Positions 1 through 8,367 of a stretch of 23,072 nt of DNA are shown here, piece by piece (the stretch's first letter is position 1; the number at the start of each line of letters is the position of its first letter). This DNA comes from CAZLPW01 sp964561495. GTDB taxonomy: Bacteria; Fidelibacterota; Marinisomatia; Marinisomatales; UBA1611. The stretch lies in NCBI GenBank assembly GCA_964561495.1, contig CAZLPW010000028.1:1-23072 (forward strand). The letters run 5' to 3'. The notes under the pieces were generated by a model. That model had not been told where the DNA came from, ran no database searches, and saw only the letters and a list, made by a program, of their open reading frames with translations. Both the position numbers and the translations under genes were made by a program.

Positions 1-618
1 CGAGCCTCTTTTGATATTCAATATGGATATGTAAAAAGGAATACCCACAAAAACACCTCTTGGGATAGAGCAAAATTTGAAGTCGTTGGACATAAATATG
101 CAGATTTATCATCTCATGACTACGGTGTCGCACTGTTGAATGATTGCAAGTATGGATATATGGTGCATGATAATATTTTAGATCTAAATTTATTGAGGTC
201 GCCTAGCAATCCTGATCCAGATGCCGATATCAGGCAGCATAAATTTATCTATAGTTTTTTTCCACATAAGGACGATTTAATTCGGTCAAATGTAATCAGT
301 GAATCAAGGTTGCTAAACCAAAAGCCAATCCTGTTTGAAGGGGTGTATAGCGATATAAATAGTGAAATTTTTCTTGAAGGGGATGGATTAGAGTTATCTG
401 TTATAAAGAAAGCTGAAAAAAAAGATTGCTGGATAATAAGAATTGTTGAAACGTACGGCAGAAAATCAATTGGGCGGTTATATCTTCAAGGCAGTCTCGT
501 AGAGTGTGATCTTATGGAATGGAATGAATCTTCTGATAAAATAGAAGTAAACAAATATTACCCTCTTGTTTTGAATGCATTCGATATAAAGACCTATATG
601 TTCTACAAAAAAAAATAG
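1..618 (+). CDS. GH38 alpha-mannosidase, C-terminal fragment
   Basis: The open frame runs in from the left window edge, so the true start is upstream; the first in-frame start-like codon (TTG at 136) lies inside the conserved domain and is not the start. The 205 visible residues match the C-terminal beta-sandwich of glycoside hydrolase family 38: a THKNTSWDRAKFEV segment at about residues 15-28, then GVALLNDCKYGY (about 42-53) and LLRSPSNPDPDAD (about 63-75), all hallmark stretches of this region. The catalytic N-terminal alpha/beta domain, with its Asp nucleophile and zinc ligands, is not in the window, so activity cannot be judged. GH38 enzymes remove alpha-linked mannose from glycans. The frame closes with TAG at 616-618, and the next gene starts 70 bp later on the same strand. 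The family is clear; the exact linkage specificity is unknown. Confidence 0.9.
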   Translation, partial: RASFDIQYGYVKRNTHKNTSWDRAKFEVVGHKYADLSSHDYGVALLNDCKYGYMVHDNILDLNLLRSPSNPDPDADIRQHKFIYSFFPHKDDLIRSNVISESRLLNQKPILFEGVYSDINSEIFLEGDGLELSVIKKAEKKDCWIIRIVETYGRKSIGRLYLQGSLVECDLMEWNESSDKIEVNKYYPLVLNAFDIKTYMFYKKK

Positions 619-688
619 TCTTTTGATTCGCTTAAGTTTTTTCTTTTATCCAATAACATTTCCTTAAAAACGCCGTGATTTTTAATTG

Positions 689-2338
689 ATGTATAGGTTA
701 TTTATCTTTTTTTGTATGTTCTTTTTTGTTAGTTGTGATAAATCTGAAATAACTCGCTCTCACAGTGGTTTATCTATTCTTGGTGAGTTCCAGTCTTCCT
801 GGGTTAGGAATTTCAATCCACTGAGTCCATCGGGTCTATCTAGATGGGCGACGTCGTCTGGTATTTACGAACCATTATTTATTTATAATTCTTTAAATCA
901 AGAATATTTACCCTGGCTAGGAACAAATTATAATTGGAGCGAAAATAATAAAACTTTAGAAATTACGACTCGCTCAGGAGTCTTCTGGTCTGATGGACAA
1001 ACATTTACTGCGGAAGATGTTTCATTTACTTATAATTTGATAAAAAAATATCCTGCTCTGGATACTCGAGGTTCATGGAATTATTTGGATAATGTGGTTG
1101 CTGTTAATGATACTATTGTAGAGTTTGATTTTAAACGTGTATATGTTCCAGGCTTTTATGATATTGTTAATAGATCTATAGTCCCTAAGCATATTTGGAA
1201 AGAAGTAAGCGATCCAGTAAAATTTTCTAATCCAAACCCAGTGGGAACAGGACCTTTTACTGAGATCCTGAGGTTTGAAAAACAAATTTTTGAGTTAGGA
1301 AAAAATCAGAACTATTGGAATAAAAATAAACCGCTGATTAATAAATTAGTTTTTAATGCTTATTCAGGCAATGAAGCAGCAACCTTGGCTCTTATAAATG
1401 GTGACCTAGATTGGACAGGGATATTTATACCTTCAATAGATAGAGTTTTTGTGGAAAAAAATCCGAGATATCATAAATACTGGTTTAGTCCAACAGGCTA
1501 TTCAACTTATCTTTATTTAAATACGACTAAAGATTTTTTTAGTAAAAAACAAATTAGAAAAGCTATTAGTTACGCTATAGATAGAGAATTGATGATAAAA
1601 GTGGGAATGTATAATTATATGAAACCTGCACACGTTACAGGGCTTTCTGGACATAATAAGAGTTGGCATCCGCCAAATATAAATCAAAAAGAGAATTGGG
1701 TATTATACAATCCAGTTCTTTCTAATAGGTTATTGGATAGCGCTGGTTACTACAAAAATGATAAAGGTTATAGATTGTCGCCTGATGGAGCCATGTTATC
1801 TTTTGAAATAATTTGCGTTTCTGGTTGGAGCGATCAAATTCGCTCTGCACAGATATTAAGTAGTAATCTAAGGGAAATTGGAATTAGTGTTAGGGTCCAA
1901 TCTTTTGATTTTGGTACTTGGATTAACCGTCTTCAAAGAGGAGAGTTTGATATGTCTTTTGGGTGGGGCGATATGGGTGGCACAAATCCATTTCGTTTGT
2001 TTAAGGGTCTGATGTCTAACGAAAATGTAAGACCTGTTGGGGAAATAGCAGACGTAAATTGGCACCGCTTTGGTTTGCCATCGGCTGATTCTTTGTTTAG
2101 CATTTTTGAAAAAGTTTCCGATCATAAAATTATTGAATCAGTTATTTTTGAACTTCAGGACTTGTTTATTGAACATGCTCCAGCTTTACCTATTAATGCT
2201 GCCATCAATTATGCTCAATGTAATACCAAGTATTTTACGAATTTTCCGAGTGAGGATAATCCTTATACAGTTCTTGCACCTTATTCAGGGCATGCGAATT
2301 TGCTTGTTCTGCTAAATCTGCGAGAAAGAACTAAATAG
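689..2338 (+). CDS. ABC transporter substrate-binding lipoprotein, family 5 (SBP_bac_5)
   Basis: This is an extracytoplasmic solute receptor of the dipeptide/oligopeptide/oligosaccharide-binding family 5 (549 residues, typical length). The ATG at 689 is preferred over the TTG one codon earlier because it begins a compact signal peptide ending in FVSC (Cys16), a probable lipoprotein cleavage site. Family signatures in order are FWSDGQTFTAEDVSFTYN (about residues 99-116), NPVGTGPF (about 183-190) and RKAISYAIDR (about 290-299). Members bind peptides, nickel, or cello-/manno-oligosaccharides, and the sequence alone does not say which. No permease or ATPase gene lies within the window, so it is an orphan receptor or its partners lie elsewhere. 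It follows the GH38 gene by 70 bp and is convergent with the M81 gene. A sugar-oligomer or murein-peptide ligand would fit the neighbours, but that is inference. Confidence 0.88.
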   Translation: MYRLFIFFCMFFFVSCDKSEITRSHSGLSILGEFQSSWVRNFNPLSPSGLSRWATSSGIYEPLFIYNSLNQEYLPWLGTNYNWSENNKTLEITTRSGVFWSDGQTFTAEDVSFTYNLIKKYPALDTRGSWNYLDNVVAVNDTIVEFDFKRVYVPGFYDIVNRSIVPKHIWKEVSDPVKFSNPNPVGTGPFTEILRFEKQIFELGKNQNYWNKNKPLINKLVFNAYSGNEAATLALINGDLDWTGIFIPSIDRVFVEKNPRYHKYWFSPTGYSTYLYLNTTKDFFSKKQIRKAISYAIDRELMIKVGMYNYMKPAHVTGLSGHNKSWHPPNINQKENWVLYNPVLSNRLLDSAGYYKNDKGYRLSPDGAMLSFEIICVSGWSDQIRSAQILSSNLREIGISVRVQSFDFGTWINRLQRGEFDMSFGWGDMGGTNPFRLFKGLMSNENVRPVGEIADVNWHRFGLPSADSLFSIFEKVSDHKIIESVIFELQDLFIEHAPALPINAAINYAQCNTKYFTNFPSEDNPYTVLAPYSGHANLLVLLNLRERTK

Positions 2339-2366
2339 GAGATTTTTATTAACTCTATCATTTGTT

Positions 2367-3770
2367 CTAGATCTTAACTCTAGTATTTGGTTCAAAGGTC
2401 ATTTTTTTTTGAAATGGGAATGTGGGCACTGGCCTATTGTGATTCTTAAGAGAATCTATATCTTGATTTACTGCTCCATTTGATAGAACCATAAAAGTAT
2501 TGGCGGTTGTTTCTTTGAGCTCAGATGATAAATAGCCAGATTTAACCACTAAGAGTTTATAATCATTTATATTTATGTTTAATTGTTTAAAATCATTTAG
2601 ATAATGAAACGGACGTCTGTATTTAGTTATTACTAATGTAATTCCTGATACATCAACTATAGCGCAATTATTTTTTATATATAATCTCTCAGGTTTAAGT
2701 TTGAGCTTGGGTCCACCACCACCCAGCATTCCTCCAATATTAAACGGGATTACTTTATTTGCCGAATTTAATTTATTATATGTATTTGGAGATGCTATAC
2801 CTGCGATAATTACGTTTTGAAGATTCTTTCTTAAAATTGATTCTAAGATATCTGCTCTATCACCAATACCGCCTGCAGTAGGATTGTCACCACTATCTGC
2901 GATTATTGAAAATGTATTAGGTAGCCATTTAAATGCATCATCTATGTTTCCAGCGGGCATATCAAATTTGAGATCATATCGTTTTTCCCAATATGATTTT
3001 GCTAGCTGGTTACAAATTATGGCACCGTTTTCTTTATCAGTACAAGTGATAACCGCAGAGGCTGTTGCGCGTTTTGTGTCTGCCCAAACATATCCAACCA
3101 TTAGGTTAGAGTCTAGGATTCCTTTTTTTTTATCTAGATTATCTAGTGATTGGTATAGACTTTTACAAGGCTCTATAAAAGTTGAAGACATTTCTCCTGA
3201 TACTAGAAGGGGGATAGGGGACCACACTACTTTTGGTTTTTCACTTCCTGACAATGCCTTTGAAAGAATTTTTGCCGAACGAAAATATGTTTCTTTAATA
3301 TCAATATGGGGTGCAGTACGAAAAGCACAAAAGGAATCAATGTTTTCCACAATTCTATCGGTGACTTGCCCGTGCAGGTCAAAACTAACAGATATGAGGC
3401 AATCTTCACCTACAGTTTTTCGAGTTGCCTCTATCCAGTCTCCTTCAGGGTCTTCAAGGCCATTAACAAACATAGCACCATGCATTAGTAGCATTACGCC
3501 ATCAAGTGGATATTCATTTTTAAGGCTAATTAAGAATTGCTTTCTTATCTTGATATAAAAATCTTGATCTATTGGACCTCCTGGAACTGATTTTTTGAAA
3601 AAAATTGGTTTTACAATAATATTATAATCTTCAAATGGGAAATCGACCAATTCTAGTATGGCATCATTTTCAATAGATTGGAAATCATGCTCTTTCTGAA
3701 TTAAAGATGAATAGGTACTACATTCTGTGCTGATTCCACCGATTGCAATCTTTTTTCTAGGTGCCCTCAT
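2367..3770 (-). CDS. M81 family metallopeptidase (MlrC-like)
   Basis: This 467-residue protein has the length and motifs of the M81/MlrC family, zinc enzymes known for linearised microcystin cleavage but widespread with unknown substrates. It starts with the family motif IAIGGISTECSTYSS (residues 8-22; the usual HETN is TECS here, Glu16 kept). LLMHGAMFVNGLEDPEGD follows at 94-111, with His97. FDLHGQ at 130-135 gives the DxH pair Asp131 and His133, and RTAPHID at 151-157 gives His155; these are likely metal ligands. The C-terminal MlrC domain contains ADSGDNPTAGGIGD (291-304). There is no signal peptide, so it is cytoplasmic. It starts 11 bp after the stop of the SGNH esterase gene on the same strand, so the two probably form an operon. 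A role in cleaving an unusual amide or peptide bond is plausible, but the substrate is unknown. Confidence 0.88.
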   Translation of the reverse strand: MRAPRKKIAIGGISTECSTYSSLIQKEHDFQSIENDAILELVDFPFEDYNIIVKPIFFKKSVPGGPIDQDFYIKIRKQFLISLKNEYPLDGVMLLMHGAMFVNGLEDPEGDWIEATRKTVGEDCLISVSFDLHGQVTDRIVENIDSFCAFRTAPHIDIKETYFRSAKILSKALSGSEKPKVVWSPIPLLVSGEMSSTFIEPCKSLYQSLDNLDKKKGILDSNLMVGYVWADTKRATASAVITCTDKENGAIICNQLAKSYWEKRYDLKFDMPAGNIDDAFKWLPNTFSIIADSGDNPTAGGIGDRADILESILRKNLQNVIIAGIASPNTYNKLNSANKVIPFNIGGMLGGGGPKLKLKPERLYIKNNCAIVDVSGITLVITKYRRPFHYLNDFKQLNININDYKLLVVKSGYLSSELKETTANTFMVLSNGAVNQDIDSLKNHNRPVPTFPFQKKMTFEPNTRVKI

Positions 3771-3781
3771 GATAGTAAATA

Positions 3782-4789
3782 TTATAAAATTTTCATTTTT
3801 TTAAAATTATTTATTAAAAAATCTGAATACCTCATAAAGCCAAGATCATTAAAATGTACTCCATCAACAGTACCCTCGTGGTCTTCCCCAATTGCACCTT
3901 CTTGTGAAATATAGAATATATTTTTAATATTTTCATTAATCATTTTATTAAATTGTATTTTTAATTCATTGTTCTTTTTTTCTATCTCATTTTTAATTTT
4001 TTTATTAAAGTATCCACTTTCAAAAATAATATTTTCAATAAAAACGATTGGAGTTAGTGGATTCTTTTTTCTTATTATTTTTACCAATGGCATCGTGTTT
4101 TTTGCTACTTGGGTTCTTGTCATATTTGCTAGACACTCTATAACATAGAATAGTGCATCAATTTCTGTTAAAATGGATGATATAGTTTTTTCCATCCGAC
4201 CATTACCACTAAAACCGAAGTTAATACAGTCAATATCAGTTTCTCGAGAAATAATATTTGTATGTGCTAATCCAGGTCTTGATGCACAGCCGCCTTGAGT
4301 TATACTTGTTCCATAAAACACGATTGGTTTTTTAGTAGATTTTGGAGGCTTATCTATAGATGACTGATTTTGGATTCCAATTTCGAGTTTTTCTATTCCG
4401 TCATATAGAGGTAAATAAAGTTTAAACTCTCTTTTTTTTATTGACAAATTTTTTATAATTGTTTTCTCGTTTGATTTCCCTTCAGGTATGCCTGTTCCAA
4501 CATATTGCCATCTCCTTGAGGATCTGCAATATAGATCAATGCCTTTAATACCTGAGTTTGGCATGTGATGCATTATAAAATCATTTAGTAATAGCCATTT
4601 AACGGTTATGGATGAGGAGTTAGTGATAAATTTTATTGAAATACCCGCTGAATTTTTTGATAAGTCCCAAATCTCCTTTCTAACTAGATTTTTTGAGGCA
4701 AGAGGAAGTCTATCATACGGGGAATCTTTTAATGAGCGATTAATTGAACTTCCCTCAATTAAAAAAGATTCTATTCCAAAAAATTTCAT
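3782..4789 (-). CDS. SGNH/GDSL-family hydrolase with GxDLY N-terminal domain
   Basis: This 335-residue protein has the two-part architecture of the GxDLY-SGNH family. An N-terminal beta-sandwich carries the GIDLY signature (residues 83-87), and a C-terminal SGNH hydrolase domain follows. Catalytic blocks visible are FYGTSITQGGCASRPG (158-173, nucleophile Ser162), FGFSGNGRMEK (191-201, oxyanion-hole Gly and Asn), IECLANM (217-223) and DGVHFNDLGF (309-318, catalytic Asp309 and His312). No signal peptide is evident, which is unusual for family members that act on extracellular polysaccharide, so it may deacylate imported material. It is the first gene of a likely two-gene minus-strand operon with the M81 peptidase 11 bp downstream, and is divergent from the sulfatase. 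Family members include carbohydrate esterases; the exact acyl substrate cannot be read from the sequence. Confidence 0.9.
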   Translation of the reverse strand: MKFFGIESFLIEGSSINRSLKDSPYDRLPLASKNLVRKEIWDLSKNSAGISIKFITNSSSITVKWLLLNDFIMHHMPNSGIKGIDLYCRSSRRWQYVGTGIPEGKSNEKTIIKNLSIKKREFKLYLPLYDGIEKLEIGIQNQSSIDKPPKSTKKPIVFYGTSITQGGCASRPGLAHTNIISRETDIDCINFGFSGNGRMEKTISSILTEIDALFYVIECLANMTRTQVAKNTMPLVKIIRKKNPLTPIVFIENIIFESGYFNKKIKNEIEKKNNELKIQFNKMINENIKNIFYISQEGAIGEDHEGTVDGVHFNDLGFMRYSDFLINNFKKMKIL

Positions 4790-4838
4790 GCCTTAATTTA
4801 TTTTAGTTTATAGTTTGTTAATCTATTCAGGTCAGAAG

Positions 4839-4864
4839 TTGCTTAACTTTTAATTAAGTATACT
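4839..4864 (+). promoter_or_regulatory. Possible promoter for the sulfatase gene
   Basis: The 92-bp divergent gap between the SGNH esterase and sulfatase genes contains TTG at 4839-4841 and TATACT at 4859-4864, 17 bp apart. The second matches the sigma-70 -10 consensus at five of six positions and sits 17 bp before the ATG. The surrounding AGTATACT is its own reverse complement. The match is weak in such AT-rich DNA, and the promoter code of this lineage is not known to me. Confidence 0.22.
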
Positions 4865-4881
4865 GAATTCAAATATATAAT

Positions 4882-6819
4882 ATGAAATTTTTTTTAATTC
4901 TAATATCTATTTTAGTGTTTTTTTCTTGTTCCTTTTATAAAGTACCTCCACCTAATATTATTATCATACTTACTGATGATCAGGGCTATTCAGATTTAGG
5001 TGTTTTTGGTGCGAATGGTTTTGATACGCCTCATCTGGATAAAATGGCTAATGAAGGGATGGTTTTTACTGATTTTCATGTAGCCCAGTCTGTATGTAGC
5101 GCATCTAGGGCTGCTTTATTAACTGGATGCTATTCAGAGCGTGTGAGTGTAAGAGGCGCATATAATCATACCGCCAGAGTTGGCCTGAATCCTGATGAAG
5201 AGACTATAGCAGAAATATTAAAATCAGAAGGATATGCTACTGGTATTTTTGGTAAATGGCATCTGGGTCATCACAAAGAATTTTTACCCCTTCAGCAAGG
5301 TTTTGATGAATTTTTTGGGTTGCCATATTCGAATGATATGTGGCCAGTAAATTATGATGGGACACCAAAAACAGAAAAAAGTTTTTGGGACTACCCGTAC
5401 TTACCTTTAATTGAAGGGAATGAAAAAATAGAAGAAATTAGGACTCTACAGGATCAAGATCGATTAACTACTAGGTATACAAATAGAGCGGTTAATTTTA
5501 TAATTAAAAACAAAAGCAAACCTTTTTTATTGTATTTAGCCCATTCAATGCCACACGTACCCTTAGGGGTCTCAAATAAGTTTAGGGGTAAGACTCAGAG
5601 GGGCATATACGGAGACGTGATTTCAGAGCTAGACTGGTCTGTTGGTCAAATATTAACCACGCTAAAAGAACTTGAGATTTATGAAAATACTCTTGTTATT
5701 TTTGCTAGTGATAATGGGCCATGGTTAAACTATGGGAACCACGCAGGTTCAGCGTTTCCTCTTCGAGAGGGTAAGGGCACTATGTGGGAAGGAGGAGCGA
5801 GAGTGCCTGCGATTATGTTATGGTCAGGAACGATTTTGCCTAATAGTAAATATGAACAACTAGCATCAACAATTGATATATTACCAACAATAGCTGATAT
5901 TGCGGGTGCGAACTTGCCTAAGAAAAAGATTGATGGCGTAAGCATGAAGTCTTTACTAGTTGGTGGTAATTTAAATCAACCTATTCGAGATCAGTTTTAT
6001 TACTATTATGGAGGTGAATTAATTGGTGTAAGGGAGGGCAATTGGAAACTAATATTCCCACATAAATACAGATCTTATTTAGACGTTGACCCAGGAAAAA
6101 ATGGTTACCCAGGCAGGTACTCAACGGGGGAGACAGAAATTGAACTTTATAACTTGAAGGACGATATTGGAGAGACAATTAATTTAGCAAAAAAGTATCC
6201 AGATATTGTTATGCAACTTACTAAAATTGGGAATCAAGCCAGAAATGAGCTAGGTGATAGGTTAAAAAGAATAAAGGGCAAAGGTGTCCGCTCAGAAGGA
6301 CGGCTTGATCCTGAAAGAGATGAGAAAGACCTTAATGTAAATCATTTGGCTGTTGGCCAAGAAATCAAAATATTTAAATCTTATAGTGATAAATATTCAG
6401 GGGGAGGTGATGGTGCATTGGTAAATGGTTTAAGAGGTTCCTTAGATTACTTAGATGGTAACTGGCAAGGATATGAGGGACAAGATTTAGAAGTATTGAT
6501 CGATATGGGTAGTCTAATGAACTTAAAAAGTGTTGAGATCAGCTTTTTGCAAAACCAGGGATCTTGGATATTTTTTCCATTAAATGTTCAATTTTCATTT
6601 TCTAAAGACAGGACTAATTTTCAAGATCAAAAGCAAATTAATAATGATTTATCTATGTCTTATGCACACGAAATAAAAAGTTTTAGAATCGATTTGTCAA
6701 TGATTAATCAAATTCAGTATATAAAAATCAAGGCAAAAAGTGTATCAGTTTGCCCTGATTGGCATCCAGGATCAGGTGGAAGGGCCTGGGTTTTTGCTGA
6801 TGAGGTAGTTGTTAAATGA
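4882..6819 (+). CDS. S1-family sulfatase fused to a C-terminal discoidin-like domain
   Basis: A formylglycine-dependent sulfatase (645 residues) that would hydrolyse sulfate esters on a glycan. The N-terminus has a short hydrophobic signal ending FFSC (Cys16), so it is exported and possibly lipidated. Active-site features are TDDQG (metal ligands Asp32, Asp33), CSASR at 72-76 (Cys72 is the residue an FGE-type enzyme would convert to formylglycine), GKWHLG (124-129), His225 in HSMPHVPLG, DNG (Asp277, Asn278) and Lys298. The set appears complete. Residues about 500-645 form a galactose-binding-like (F5/8 type C) module containing GGGDGALVNGLRG and GNWQGYEGQDLEVLIDMG, a tail I know mainly from the C-terminus of bacterial GH20 beta-hexosaminidases. 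This suggests a sulfated amino-sugar substrate such as GlcNAc- or GalNAc-sulfate, which is an inference. It lies 89 bp before the GH18 gene. The S1 subfamily was not determined. Confidence 0.92.
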   Translation: MKFFLILISILVFFSCSFYKVPPPNIIIILTDDQGYSDLGVFGANGFDTPHLDKMANEGMVFTDFHVAQSVCSASRAALLTGCYSERVSVRGAYNHTARVGLNPDEETIAEILKSEGYATGIFGKWHLGHHKEFLPLQQGFDEFFGLPYSNDMWPVNYDGTPKTEKSFWDYPYLPLIEGNEKIEEIRTLQDQDRLTTRYTNRAVNFIIKNKSKPFLLYLAHSMPHVPLGVSNKFRGKTQRGIYGDVISELDWSVGQILTTLKELEIYENTLVIFASDNGPWLNYGNHAGSAFPLREGKGTMWEGGARVPAIMLWSGTILPNSKYEQLASTIDILPTIADIAGANLPKKKIDGVSMKSLLVGGNLNQPIRDQFYYYYGGELIGVREGNWKLIFPHKYRSYLDVDPGKNGYPGRYSTGETEIELYNLKDDIGETINLAKKYPDIVMQLTKIGNQARNELGDRLKRIKGKGVRSEGRLDPERDEKDLNVNHLAVGQEIKIFKSYSDKYSGGGDGALVNGLRGSLDYLDGNWQGYEGQDLEVLIDMGSLMNLKSVEISFLQNQGSWIFFPLNVQFSFSKDRTNFQDQKQINNDLSMSYAHEIKSFRIDLSMINQIQYIKIKAKSVSVCPDWHPGSGGRAWVFADEVVVK

Positions 6820-6908
6820 AGTTTTTTTATCTTCTCTGTCTCAAATTATAAAATATAAAAATTTCTTTTTTAGAACTAATATTGGCTAGGTAATCTTTAG
6901 AAATTTTG

Positions 6909-8255
6909 ATGTTGAAAAAAGTATTATTTTTAATTTTATTTATAATTAACACTAGCTTGGTGGGGAAAAGAGTCGTGGCCTATTATCCTCAGTGGATCCA
7001 AGCATCATTCCCTGTAAATCAAATTGATTTTTCTGTTGTTACACACGTAATTCATTCTTTTGCATGGCCTAATGAGGATGGGTCAATAGATTATTATTCT
7101 CAAATGTTGGATCAAAATATTGCTGAGGTTGTTCATCAAAATAATAGAAAGCTATTATTAGCTTTTGGAGGATGGGGAAATACAGCAGGTTTTCCTGAAA
7201 TGGTGGCGAGTGCTGGCTCTAGGCAGGCGTTCATAGATAATTTGCTAGAAATTTTTGATACCTATGGATACGATGGCATCGACTTGGACTGGGAGTATCC
7301 TTCAAATGCTAATGAAAAAACTAATCTGACACTTTTAGTACAAGAAATGCGTGCTGAATTTGATAATATTAATCCAGAGCTCATGATTACAATGGCAGTG
7401 GGACCTAGTGATTGGAGTGGGCAACACTTTGAGTATGAAATTTTAAAAGAGAGCCTTGATTGGTTTAGTCTTATGGGTTATGATTTTCATGGTAGCTGGT
7501 CAAGTCATGCTGGTCATAACGCACCGCTTTATCAGTCTCCACCCAATGATAATGACGGGTCTGTTCATACAGGTATAAATTATCTAGTAAATACCAGAGG
7601 TATTCCACCAGACCAAATTAATCTGGGAGTACCTTTTTACGGTAAAAAGTTTAATGCAAGTGAAATTAATGGGGTGTTTACTGGTAATGTTACTGATCTT
7701 AGGTATAGTGAGGTATTAGGGCTAATTAATTTAGGCTATGAATATTATTGGGACAGTGATGCTAAATGCCCATATCTCCTAAAACCTGATTATACCGAGG
7801 TAGTATCATTTGATGATCCTTCTTCTATAGGCGAAAAAGCAAATTATGCAAAATCTAGGAATCTTGGAGGGATGATGATTTGGGCTTTAAGCTATGATAT
7901 GGTGAGTGGAGTTCAAGAATTAATTGAGTCGATTGATCAATATTACCTAAGCAATGATTTGGTAGATTCAAAAATACTTCCGAATGATTTTGATATTAAT
8001 ATTTTCCCTAATCCATTTAATGATCAATGTGTAATTAAGATTAGTACTATAAAATCAATTGATGTTATTAATATTTACTCATTGGATGGTAGTATAGTAA
8101 AAACAATTATGAGGGAAAATTTAAATGATAATAAAAATCAATTTATATGGAATGGAAAAGATAATATTAATCAATCAATCAGTTCAGGTGTGTATCTAGT
8201 AGGCTTTAATTATAAAAATAATCATTATAATAGAAAAATATTATTCTTGAAATGA
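6909..8255 (+). CDS. GH18 chitinase-like enzyme with C-terminal sorting domain
   Basis: This secreted glycoside hydrolase family 18 enzyme (448 residues) would cleave beta-1,4 GlcNAc linkages in chitin or related polymers. ATG at 6909 is preferred over the TTG one codon upstream; a signal peptide covers about residues 1-19. The GH18 barrel shows AYYPQW (24-29), LLLAFGGWG (82-90), the catalytic DGIDLDWEYP at 122-131 (DxxDxDxE with Glu129 as acid/base), MGYDFHG (189-195) and GGMMIWALSYD (320-330). Residues about 357-448 are a FlgD-like Ig sorting domain with FPNPFN, IYSLDG, WNGKD, SSGVYLVGF and a final KILFLK, implying export to the surface or medium by the lineage's sorting system. It sits between the sulfatase and the GH3 fusion on the same strand (112 bp to the next gene). 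GH18 members also include peptidoglycan and N-glycan endoglucosaminidases, so chitin is likely but not proven. Confidence 0.93.
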   Translation: MLKKVLFLILFIINTSLVGKRVVAYYPQWIQASFPVNQIDFSVVTHVIHSFAWPNEDGSIDYYSQMLDQNIAEVVHQNNRKLLLAFGGWGNTAGFPEMVASAGSRQAFIDNLLEIFDTYGYDGIDLDWEYPSNANEKTNLTLLVQEMRAEFDNINPELMITMAVGPSDWSGQHFEYEILKESLDWFSLMGYDFHGSWSSHAGHNAPLYQSPPNDNDGSVHTGINYLVNTRGIPPDQINLGVPFYGKKFNASEINGVFTGNVTDLRYSEVLGLINLGYEYYWDSDAKCPYLLKPDYTEVVSFDDPSSIGEKANYAKSRNLGGMMIWALSYDMVSGVQELIESIDQYYLSNDLVDSKILPNDFDINIFPNPFNDQCVIKISTIKSIDVINIYSLDGSIVKTIMRENLNDNKNQFIWNGKDNINQSISSGVYLVGFNYKNNHYNRKILFLK

Positions 8256-8367
8256 GTTCTTTTACATATAATTAATTAATAAAAATCAATATTCCACCTT
8301 AATATCATCTTCTATTTCAGAAAAAATAATTAGGACTTTCATTCAATTATAAATGTAATCATCTTTA

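Noticed and set aside
136..618. A 160-residue protein starting at TTG 136
   Set aside because: The conserved GH38 sequence continues in frame upstream to the window edge, so this is not a separate gene start.
619..688. Possible terminator after the GH38 gene (T-rich stretch with CTTAAG)
   Set aside because: The only inverted repeat is six bases with no loop; it does not form a credible hairpin.
2351..2393. Imperfect direct repeat, AACTCTATCATTTGTTC then AACTCTAGTATTTGGTTC
   Set aside because: It is short, imperfect, partly inside the M81 coding end, and easily expected by chance in AT-rich DNA; no further copies were seen.
2884..3558. A 224-codon open frame on the plus strand opposite the M81 gene
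   Set aside because: It is fully antisense to a well-supported M81 peptidase, its product is Ser/Pro-rich with no recognisable motif, and it is best explained as a shadow frame.
8286..8342. 18-codon minus-strand frame (MKVLIIFSEIEDD...) in the gap between the GH18 and GH3 genes
   Set aside because: It is very short, with no coupling to another gene and no supporting signal, unlike the 44-codon frame at 21930.
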